Shown: piece after piece, positions 6,600 to 11,576 of the stretch | Layout of the letters: each line of letters opens with the position of its first letter | Numbering within the stretch: position 1 is the first letter of the stretch | From: JBGTKH01 sp041744735 | Lineage (GTDB): Bacteria > Planctomycetota > Planctomycetia > Pirellulales > Pirellulaceae | Length of the DNA: 11,823 nucleotides | Reading direction: 5' to 3' | Assembly: GCA_041744735.1 (NCBI GenBank) | Contig: JBGTKH010000207.1 | Coordinates: forward strand, 1-11,823 | Made by a program: the position numbers and the translations under genes | Notes under the pieces: model-generated | The model's input: the letters and a program-made list of their open reading frames with translations, nothing else | What the model was told of the DNA's origin: nothing | The model's database searches: none

Positions 6600-6983
6600 A
6601 TGTCACTAAACGATCTTTCCTACGCTATCATCGGAGCGGCGATGAAGGTGCATCGAGCACTGGGGCCGGGGTTGTTGGAATCTGCTTACGAAGCGTGCCT
6701 TGCTTATGAATTGCAGAAGCAAGGTTTTCACATCGAACGACAAAAGCCGGTACCGGTAATCTACGAAGAAGTGAAGCTAGACTGCGGTTTCCGCGCCGAC
6801 TTGTTGGTCGAAGGGCAAGTGGCCGCCGAATTGAAGGCCAAAGAAACTCTGCACCCCATCGACTCCGTGCAACTCCTCTCCCACCTCCGCCTGTTAAAGC
6901 TGCAACTCGGCCTGCTCATCAACTTCCACGAAGTAGACCTGAAGAACGGCATCCGCCGCATCGTCAATAACTACCGAGAATAA
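6600..6983 (+). CDS. GxxExxY family protein (PD-(D/E)XK nuclease-like)
   Basis: The 127-residue protein contains the defining motif at residues 24-30, G24-LL-E27-SA-Y30, after the N-terminal helix LSYAIIGAAMKVHRALGPG. Further on, CGFRADLLVEG (62-72) and AAELKAKE (75-82) give Asp67 followed by Glu77-x-Lys79, the spacing of a PD-(D/E)XK nuclease core. Together with Glu27 this suggests a small metal-dependent DNA-acting enzyme. That function is inference, since the family is known mainly by its motif. The C-terminal part (SVQLLSHLRLLKLQLGLLIN, then FHEVDLKNGIRRIVNNY) is typical, and length is normal. The ATG at 6600 follows AGGAGAAGG at good spacing in an A/G-rich leader. The gene stands alone between two long palindromes and does not overlap its neighbours, which suggests that gene and palindromes travel or are maintained together. 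Confidence 0.9.
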   Translation: MSLNDLSYAIIGAAMKVHRALGPGLLESAYEACLAYELQKQGFHIERQKPVPVIYEEVKLDCGFRADLLVEGQVAAELKAKETLHPIDSVQLLSHLRLLKLQLGLLINFHEVDLKNGIRRIVNNYRE

Positions 6984-6995
6984 CCTCCTCTCCAC

Positions 6996-7060
6996 CTCTG
7001 CGATCATCCGCGTAATCTGCGTTTAAATTTGAAACGCAGATTTCGCGGATGAACGCAGAG
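6996..7060. repeat. Long near-perfect palindrome, right copy
   Basis: A 29-base arm starting CTCTGCGATCATCCGCG (6996-7024) pairs with 7032-7060 with only two mismatches around the 7-base loop AAATTTG. The left arm differs from the left arm of the 6510-6572 palindrome at only two positions over 28 bases, and both palindromes have a 7-base loop. It starts 13 bp after the GxxExxY stop codon. It could fold as a strong RNA hairpin, but no U-tract follows, so it is not a typical intrinsic terminator. Confidence 0.93.
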
Positions 7061-7110
7061 TAAAGAAAGGCAAGGCTGCACCCCTCTCCCCAGAAATTCG
7101 GCTAGGGCTC

Positions 7111-7116
7111 TATACT
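7111..7116 (+). promoter_or_regulatory. Possible -10 box upstream of proS
   Basis: TATACT lies 47 bp before the proS start codon. No matching -35 hexamer is visible at 16-18 bp, so this is a weak call. Confidence 0.25.
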
Positions 7117-7163
7117 GGTGCGCACTGACCGTCCGAATCGACACGCAACAGGAACGCAACTTC

Positions 7164-8678
7164 ATGGCCAAACAGCCCAAGAACGCGATCAGCCCGACGC
7201 GCGAGGAAGATTATCCCGAATGGTACCAGCAGGTGATCAAGGCCGCCGATTTGGCCGAGGCGTCGCCGGTGCGCGGCTGCATGGTGATCAAGCCCTGGGG
7301 TTGGGCGATTTGGGAAAACATGCAGCGGGCGCTGGACAAGATGTTCAAGGACACGGGGCACGAGAACGCCTACTTCCCGCTGTTCATCCCGCTCAGTTTT
7401 CTGGAGAAAGAGGCCCAGCATGTCGAAGGTTTTGCCAAGGAATGTGCGGTGGTCACGCACCATCGGCTCGAACCCGGCCCCGATGGCAAACTGGTGCCGA
7501 CCGGCAAGCTGGAAGAGCCGCTGATCGTGCGGCCGACCAGCGAAACGATCATCGGCCACATGTACGCTCAGTGGGTGCAGTCGTATCGCGACCTGCCGAT
7601 CCTGATCAACCAGTGGGCCAACGTCGTGCGTTGGGAGTTGCGGACGCGGATGTTTCTGCGCACCACCGAATTCCTCTGGCAGGAAGGCCACACCGCACAC
7701 GCGACCGAAGCGGAGGCTCGCGAAGAGACGCTGAAGATGCTGAATGTGTACGCCGACTTCGCCGAGAACTGGATGGCGATGCCGGTGATCAAGGGCGAGA
7801 AGACGGCCGCCGAACGATTCCCCGGCGCGGTCACCACGCTGTCGATCGAAGCCATGATGCAGGACCGCAAAGCCCTGCAGGCCGGCACGTCGCATTTCCT
7901 CGGTCAGAATTTTTCGCACGCCCAGGAGATCAAGTTCCTCGATCAGAACAACGAGATTACTTACGCCTGGACCACGTCGTGGGGCGTATCGACGCGGCTG
8001 ATCGGCGGCCTGCTGATGACTCACAGCGACGATGACGGTTTGATTCTGCCGCCGCGGCTGGCTCCCAAGCATGTCGTCATCCTGCCGATCTTTCGCAACG
8101 ATGACGAGCGGTCTCAGGTGCTGCCGTACTGCGAGAGTTTGAAGTTGGAACTGGAAGCCCAATCGTACAACGGCGGCAAAGTGCAAGTGCTGCTGGACAC
8201 CCGCGACTTGGGCGGCGGCGTGAAGAGTTGGCAGCACATCAAACGCGGCGTGCCGATCCGCGCCGAAGTCGGCCCGCGCGACCTGGCCGAAAACAAAGTC
8301 TTCGTCTCGCGCCGCGACAAAGGCAAACTGGGCGGCATCGACCGCGCCAAGTTCATTGCAATGCTGCCCGGCGAACTAGCCGACATGCAAGACGGCCTAT
8401 TCCAAAAGGCGCTCGAACTGCGCCGCACCAACACTCGCACGATCGACAACCTCGACGACTTCCGCGCTTACTTCACGCCCAAAAACCAAGACAAACCCGA
8501 ACTCCACGGCGGCTTCGCCCTCTGCCACTGGGCCGAGACTCCCGAAGTAGCAAAGATCCTGGCCGACCTAAAAGTCACCGTCCGCTGCATCCCCATCGAC
8601 TCGCAAGACGACCCCGGCACGTGCATCTTTACCGGCCAGCCAAGCGCAGGCCGTGCCGTGTTCGCGAAGGCGTATTAA
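7164..8678 (+). CDS. proS: Prolyl-tRNA synthetase, archaeal/eukaryotic-type
   Basis: The enzyme charges tRNA-Pro with proline in the cytoplasm. The 504-residue protein is the shorter archaeal/eukaryotic-type form, without the editing-domain insertion of the E. coli form. Class II motif 1 lies near ENAYFPLFIPLSFL (67-80), followed by the proline-site loop IVRPTSETII (121-130). Motif 2 is RWELRTRMFLRTTEFLWQEG (156-175) with HTAHAT following. Motif 3 is in WGVSTRLIGGLLMTHSDDDG (273-292). The anticodon-binding domain starts at about residue 300 (APKHVVILPIF). The C-terminal domain ends in FAKAY, with the family's C-terminal Tyr. In this domain the zinc-site cysteines are incomplete: Cys454, Cys475 and Cys487 are present, but the CxxC pair reads CIFT. 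The ATG at 7164 has AGGA about ten bases upstream. The gene stands alone between the GxxExxY unit and a PIN module. Confidence 0.97.
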   Translation: MAKQPKNAISPTREEDYPEWYQQVIKAADLAEASPVRGCMVIKPWGWAIWENMQRALDKMFKDTGHENAYFPLFIPLSFLEKEAQHVEGFAKECAVVTHHRLEPGPDGKLVPTGKLEEPLIVRPTSETIIGHMYAQWVQSYRDLPILINQWANVVRWELRTRMFLRTTEFLWQEGHTAHATEAEAREETLKMLNVYADFAENWMAMPVIKGEKTAAERFPGAVTTLSIEAMMQDRKALQAGTSHFLGQNFSHAQEIKFLDQNNEITYAWTTSWGVSTRLIGGLLMTHSDDDGLILPPRLAPKHVVILPIFRNDDERSQVLPYCESLKLELEAQSYNGGKVQVLLDTRDLGGGVKSWQHIKRGVPIRAEVGPRDLAENKVFVSRRDKGKLGGIDRAKFIAMLPGELADMQDGLFQKALELRRTNTRTIDNLDDFRAYFTPKNQDKPELHGGFALCHWAETPEVAKILADLKVTVRCIPIDSQDDPGTCIFTGQPSAGRAVFAKAY

Positions 8679-8712
8679 CATCACTGGCTCGCATCGTCCC
8701 GCTTTTATGTTG

Positions 8713-8718
8713 TAGAAT
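8713..8718 (+). promoter_or_regulatory. -10-like box upstream of the antitoxin/PIN pair
   Basis: TAGAAT followed by AGAGACGCGG lies about 62 bp before the ATG at 8781. A nearly identical block, TAGAATACAAACGCGG, precedes the RelE-like gene at 11532. No good -35 box is at the expected distance here. Confidence 0.4.
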
Positions 8719-8780
8719 AGAGACGCGGCAAGAGATCGCTTCAGCCGCCGTTTTTTCGAGTTACCTTCGCGAGAAATCCC

Positions 8781-8987
8781 ATGACTCTTCAGAATCGCAT
8801 CGCAACGCTAGAGAAGGAAGTCGCGGCGTTGAAGCAACGTGTCGAGAACGGCACGACGGGTCAGTCTGAAAAGTCCTGGTTTGACGTGATGGCCGGGGCC
8901 TTTGAAAACGACCCAGAGTTCGACGAAGTGTTGCGACTGGGTCGCGAATTTCGCCAGTCGCAGGACCAGCGAGGCAACAACCCGTGA
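8781..8987 (+). CDS. Coiled-coil antitoxin-like small protein upstream of a PIN toxin
   Basis: This 68-residue protein starts with a heptad-patterned helix (LQNRIATLEKEVAALKQRVE, residues 3-22), which should form a coiled coil. After a short polar linker it has WFDVMAGAFENDPEFDEVLR followed by LGREFRQSQ (33-61), an amphipathic acidic segment of the kind antitoxins use to block PIN toxins. It lies 35 bp upstream of a PIN-domain gene on the same strand, in the usual antitoxin-first order. The ATG at 8781 has only a weak GAGA upstream. There is no recognisable ribbon-helix-helix or AbrB DNA-binding domain, so any autoregulation would work differently from classical VapB. Similar proteins are generally left as hypothetical. 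The antitoxin role is inferred from position and composition. Confidence 0.7.
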   Translation: MTLQNRIATLEKEVAALKQRVENGTTGQSEKSWFDVMAGAFENDPEFDEVLRLGREFRQSQDQRGNNP

Positions 8988-9022
8988 ACGCGTAAGCTGC
9001 TCCCCTTGAGGCGCTGTTTGCT

Positions 9023-9448
9023 ATGTTCCTACTGGACACCGACTACGCGGGCATCATCCAGCGCAAGACGGAGCCGGCATTCAGCCGCCTCAAGCAGCGA
9101 ACGAGTGCCCATGATCTGACCGACTTCTACTTTCCGATCGTCGCCTTTCACGAACAGGTCATGGGAGCGAACCTGTACATTTCTCGCGCGCGTAATCTCG
9201 CGGGTGTCGTCCACGGTTACCATCTCATGCAGGAAGTTCTGGTTCACTTCAGGTCGGCACAGGTGCTGCCGTTTGATGATCCTGCAGCAGATACATTCGA
9301 GCAACTACGCAAGCAGCGAATCCGGATTGGCACGATGGATTTACGCATCGCGTCCATCGCGCTTGGCAACGACCTGACGGTACTGACTCGCAACGTTCGT
9401 GACTTCCAACAGGTGCCAAACCTGCGAGTTGAAGATTGGACCGTTTGA
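9023..9448 (+). CDS. PIN-domain (VapC-type) toxin, probable endoribonuclease
   Basis: The 141-residue protein is a single PIN domain, the metal-dependent ribonuclease fold of VapC toxins. The four acidic positions can be placed at Asp5 in MFLLDTD, Glu44 in AFHEQVMG, Asp106 in IGTMDLRIASIAL, and the last site in LTRNVRDFQQV (Asp127 region). The closing PNLRVEDWTV is also typical. With all key residues present the toxin looks intact. VapC toxins cut tRNA or rRNA and are held inactive by the upstream antitoxin, here the coiled-coil protein ending at 8987. The ATG at 9023 is preceded by GAGG about eleven bases away, which is long, so expression may be modest or coupled to the upstream gene. A convergent operon ends 86 bp downstream. 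Confidence 0.9.
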   Translation: MFLLDTDYAGIIQRKTEPAFSRLKQRTSAHDLTDFYFPIVAFHEQVMGANLYISRARNLAGVVHGYHLMQEVLVHFRSAQVLPFDDPAADTFEQLRKQRIRIGTMDLRIASIALGNDLTVLTRNVRDFQQVPNLRVEDWTV

Positions 9449-9534
9449 TCCGCTGGTTCGACAATCGGGTACGTCGGCCTCTTTGCGACTGGCCGATAGA
9501 CGAATCGCCAAATCGAGAAAATCTCTGCCGTCCA

Positions 9535-9855
9535 TTATTGAGCATCGATCGAAAGGCGAAACAGCTCGGGCCTGCGTAAAGAAGAGCCGCGCAATTCTCG
9601 ATGCCACCGGTCGTTGCGGGCCACGACTTCTTCGACTGACCCTTGCGCTGTAACGGAAAGCACGACATACCCAACACCCGGAATCTCGGGATCGTCTTCC
9701 TCGCGAATTTCCAACTCGCCGGGGAAGATCTCCTTCGTGAATCCCACAACTCGCTCTAAGTCTTCACGAGTTTGCCGCTGCGCCGCAACCGCACCGACGA
9801 CAACCGGCGAATTGCCGATCGTCCCCGTATCAGACGCTGACTCGGTCTCGTTCAT
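9535..9855 (-). CDS. Conserved-looking protein of unknown function, last gene of DUF433/DUF5615 operon
   Basis: I do not recognise a named family. The protein has 106 residues from the ATG at 9855. It has a low-complexity Ser/Thr/Glu start (about 1-22), a helix-like part TREDLERVVGFTKEIFPGEL (29-48), an acidic turn EIREEDDPEIPG (49-60), a strand-like part VGYVVLSVTAQGSVEEVVAR (61-80) and a C-terminal RNDRWHRELRG...FRLSID. The alternation suggests a small alpha/beta fold. No signal peptide or membrane helix is present. The start is decided by ATGA, in which the ATG overlaps the stop of the preceding DUF5615 gene, implying translational coupling. A longer frame to 9903 would overlap that gene by about 50 bp and lacks a ribosome binding site. 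Position suggests an accessory role in, or use of the promoter of, the toxin-antitoxin module. Confidence 0.65.
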   Translation of the reverse strand: MNETESASDTGTIGNSPVVVGAVAAQRQTREDLERVVGFTKEIFPGELEIREEDDPEIPGVGYVVLSVTAQGSVEEVVARNDRWHRELRGSSLRRPELFRLSIDAQ

Positions 9856-10256
9856 GGTAGAGTTCGTTTTAGTCTTGGCTGGGTCCGGCGCCGATGCACA
9901 CATTCCATACTTGAATGATGACGACTGGGCACGGACCCGTCAAGTTCGTGGGACATCAGAACGATATCGTCGATCACTTCGCCGATGGCCGCCGACTGCT
10001 GAACCGCGAATAAACCAGGCATTGCCAGTCCGGCGGCAATGCGCGAGATCGCGTGTGCGGTCATCGTGCTGACATCATGAGTCAGCACAATGCGGCCTTC
10101 ATCGGCTGCCCAGGCGAGCACGGCGGGATCATCTTGGCCACCTAGCCCAACGTCTTGCGCGCGGACGACATCTAGCGACGGAAGCTTGCGCAGTACGCCG
10201 CGGAGAATGTCATTGTCGAAGTCCTCATCGACGAGGAAACGCACCGAATCACTCAT
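9852..10256 (-). CDS. DUF5615 PIN-like protein (probable toxin)
   Basis: The 134-residue protein shows the DUF5615 pattern. FLVDEDFDNDILRGVL (7-22) carries an acidic cluster Asp10-Glu11-Asp12. VRAQDVGLGGQDDPAVLAWA (31-50) and EGRIVLTHDVSTM (53-65, Asp61) follow, then AGLAMPGLFAVQQSAAIGEV (75-94). These proteins have a PIN-like fold and are believed to be ribonuclease toxins paired with DUF433 proteins. The start at 10256 overlaps the DUF433 stop as ATGA, so the two are translationally coupled, and the stop overlaps the next gene in the same way. The C-terminal 26 residues (from about 109, with RHHSS and HRRRTQPRLKRTLP) are strongly basic and unlike the usual end of the family, which is shorter. 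They may be a natural extension or a frameshifted tail. Confidence 0.85.
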   Translation of the reverse strand: MSDSVRFLVDEDFDNDILRGVLRKLPSLDVVRAQDVGLGGQDDPAVLAWAADEGRIVLTHDVSTMTAHAISRIAAGLAMPGLFAVQQSAAIGEVIDDIVLMSHELDGSVPSRHHSSMECVHRRRTQPRLKRTLP

Positions 10257-10591
10257 GGCGATGTTCCGCGACGAGCAAGTAGCCGCTGTCGTACGCCCTG
10301 TGGTGGGAACCGAACTTCGTTTTCGGACCGGATGGTTTCAGCCTGTGCTTCACGCTGATTCAGATACTCGTCGACTTGCTCACGGTGCCAGAGGTAATAC
10401 GTGATGATGGCATACACGTCGGTTAGCTCGACCGACGGGAATTTAAGAATAATCTCTTCGGGCGACGCACCCTGGTGAAAGGCGGTCAAAATCGTTTCGA
10501 GCCGCACTCGCGTACCATGGACCCGATGAATTCCGTCGCCGTCCATCTCCAACGGAGGCGGCACAGCCGTCAATGAATCCAAGAGTTGCAT
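10253..10591 (-). CDS. DUF433 protein (probable antitoxin of the DUF5615 protein)
   Basis: The 112-residue protein carries a DUF433 core at about residues 20-78. GIHRVHGTRVRLETILTAFH (20-39) is followed by QGASPEEIILKFPSVELTDV (40-59) and YAIITYYLWHREQVDEYL (60-77), a small helical, HTH-like domain found beside PIN-like genes. The C-terminal tail (about 80-112) is charged and could contact the toxin. The ATG at 10591 has an excellent GGGAGG six bases upstream, located inside the end of the preceding gene (22-bp overlap). Its stop overlaps the DUF5615 start as ATGA. Antitoxin function and operon autoregulation are inferred from known DUF433/DUF5615 pairing, not from experiment. Confidence 0.86.
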   Translation of the reverse strand: MQLLDSLTAVPPPLEMDGDGIHRVHGTRVRLETILTAFHQGASPEEIILKFPSVELTDVYAIITYYLWHREQVDEYLNQREAQAETIRSENEVRFPPQGVRQRLLARRGTSP

Positions 10592-10869
10592 CGATTGCCT
10601 CCCATTTCATTTGGTCCTCGCGATTCGTTCGCCAATCGATGCTGCACCCGCTGCACAATGGCATCCACGTCGAGAGGACGAGTTTCTCCGCGCTGGCTTT
10701 GTGCGACGGCTGGCTCGGTTTCACGAAGGAACCGCTCAAGCTCTTCCTGGTACAAGCGAAACTCGTGGACACTCTGTTCCGGTGTCAGATCCTGCTCGCC
10801 ACCATCCAGTCGCCTGCCGAGATACTGGTAGAACGCCTCGATTTGATTCGCTGACGCGCCGATGGCCAT
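10570..10869 (-). CDS. Small antitoxin-like protein, first gene of the DUF433/DUF5615 operon
   Basis: This 99-residue protein has no family I can name with certainty. NQIEAFYQYLGRRLDGG (8-24) is followed by LTPEQSVHEFRLYQEELERF (28-47) and AVAQSQRGETRPLDVDAIVQ (54-73), then RVQHRLANES. The pattern of LTPEQ, a long acidic helix and a G-(E/D)-T-x-P-x-D-x-D turn resembles small antitoxins that lie next to RelE- or PIN-type toxins in planctomycetes. The start is secure, since the ATG at 10869 has AAGGAGGG about eight bases upstream. A -10-like TATGAT (10900-10905, reverse strand) lies just before, with no convincing -35. The last 22 bp overlap DUF433 and contain that gene's ribosome binding site. 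The operon thus seems to carry a second antitoxin-like gene in addition to DUF433. Confidence 0.72.
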   Translation of the reverse strand: MAIGASANQIEAFYQYLGRRLDGGEQDLTPEQSVHEFRLYQEELERFLRETEPAVAQSQRGETRPLDVDAIVQRVQHRLANESRGPNEMGGNRCNSWIH

Positions 10870-10956
10870 CGTTTAACCCTCCTTCCATCACTCGCATCAA
10901 TCATAACTGGTAGCCTCGTCAAATGAAGACGAGACCAGGGCTCTGGCTGACACCGT

Positions 10957-10985
10957 TTGGCAGCCAACGCTCGCCGGAGTATAAA
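10957..10985 (+). promoter_or_regulatory. Sigma70-type promoter of the SRPBCC gene
   Basis: TTGGCA (10957-10962) and TATAAA (10980-10985) are exactly 17 bp apart, the best promoter match in the window. Transcription would start near 10992, leaving a leader of about 36 bases that contains GAGGAG before the ATG at 11028. This placement rules out the upstream in-frame start at 10923 and argues against the one at 10986. Confidence 0.7.
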
Positions 10986-11027
10986 ATGGAAACACATGTT
11001 GCCCTTCATTTTGAGGAGTCCACCCGC

Positions 11028-11432
11028 ATGTCGCGCAACGTAATCCTCGCAGCATCGCTTCCGGCCGCGCCTGAGCGGTTGTTTGACATGTATCTCGATG
11101 CGAAGGTGCATGCGGCGTTTACCGGAGCGCCGGCGAACATTGAACCTCGCGCGGGCGCGGCCTTCAGCGCGTTTGACGGAATCCTGTCCGGCACCATCTT
11201 GCACGTCGAGCCGAAGCGATTGATCGTGCAGACGTGGCGGTCGGCGAACTGGCCTGCGGATGCCGTCGATTCCGTGCTCGTGCTAACGTTCCTGCCGCAG
11301 GGAGACGGGGCTCGCATCGAACTGGCCCACGTCAACGTCCCCGAAGACGACTTTGCCGGAGTCAGTCAAGGTTGGGAGAAATATTACTGGATGCCGTGGC
11401 GGGCGTACCTTCTCGGTGGCTCGGACGGTTAA
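11028..11432 (+). CDS. SRPBCC/AHSA1-like (START superfamily) protein
   Basis: The 134-residue protein fits the small AHSA1-like group of the SRPBCC fold, a helix-grip beta barrel with a hydrophobic cavity. Signs are the start RNVILAASLPAAPERLFDMYLD, the gap-free core FDGILSGTILHVEPKRLIV with QTWRSANWP following, and the closing helix GWEKYYWMPWRAYL, which is typical of the group. It has no signal peptide and should be cytoplasmic. The ligand is unknown, and these proteins cover binding, chaperone-cofactor and stress roles. The ATG at 11028 was chosen because GAGGAG lies nine bases upstream and a strong promoter lies at 10957-10985. It is divergent from the four-gene DUF433/DUF5615 operon, with about 160 bp between the two start codons. 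Confidence 0.85.
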   Translation: MSRNVILAASLPAAPERLFDMYLDAKVHAAFTGAPANIEPRAGAAFSAFDGILSGTILHVEPKRLIVQTWRSANWPADAVDSVLVLTFLPQGDGARIELAHVNVPEDDFAGVSQGWEKYYWMPWRAYLLGGSDG

Positions 11433-11508
11433 GTGTCTAACCATCGCCATCGCACGAGGTTCGAGTCAAGCAGATGTAATCTCTGTCTAGATCCGATGAT
11501 GGACGGTT

Positions 11509-11537
11509 TTGCGTATCCAGGCGGCGTACGCTAGAAT
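11509..11537 (+). promoter_or_regulatory. Candidate promoter of the RelE-like gene
   Basis: TTGCGT (11509-11514) and TAGAAT (11532-11537) are 17 bp apart. The -10 block TAGAATACAAACGCGG is almost the same as the one at 8713. The start codon is at 11577. The remaining sequence between 11433 and 11508 shows no gene or clear terminator. Confidence 0.5.
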
Positions 11538-11576
11538 ACAAACGCGGTGTCGTCTCTTGCCAATTGCATCCAAACC

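Larger units (their letters stand above)
6510..7060 (+). mobile_element. Candidate palindrome-bounded GxxExxY unit
   Basis: A single gene is enclosed between two related ~63-bp palindromes in a unit of about 550 bp. The layout resembles a small element with structured ends. No transposase, no clear target-site duplication and no second copy can be seen in the window, so mobility is inferred only from the architecture. Confidence 0.35.

Noticed and set aside
6996..7060. Intrinsic terminator for the GxxExxY gene
   Set aside because: The hairpin is far longer than usual, and no T-tract follows. Its resemblance to the palindrome upstream of the gene argues for another role.
7118..8035. A 305-codon open frame on the forward strand overlapping proS in another frame
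   Set aside because: Arg- and Pro-rich composition and complete overlap with proS mark it as a frame shadow.
7110..8237. A 375-codon open frame on the reverse strand of proS
   Set aside because: It is fully antisense to a certain aminoacyl-tRNA synthetase gene, and its product is His/Arg/Gln-rich with no recognisable domain. It is a shadow of GC-rich codon usage.
10923..11027. Upstream starts for the SRPBCC protein at 10923 and 10986
   Set aside because: The first lies upstream of the strong promoter and the second directly abuts its -10 box. The GAGGAG site belongs to the ATG at 11028.
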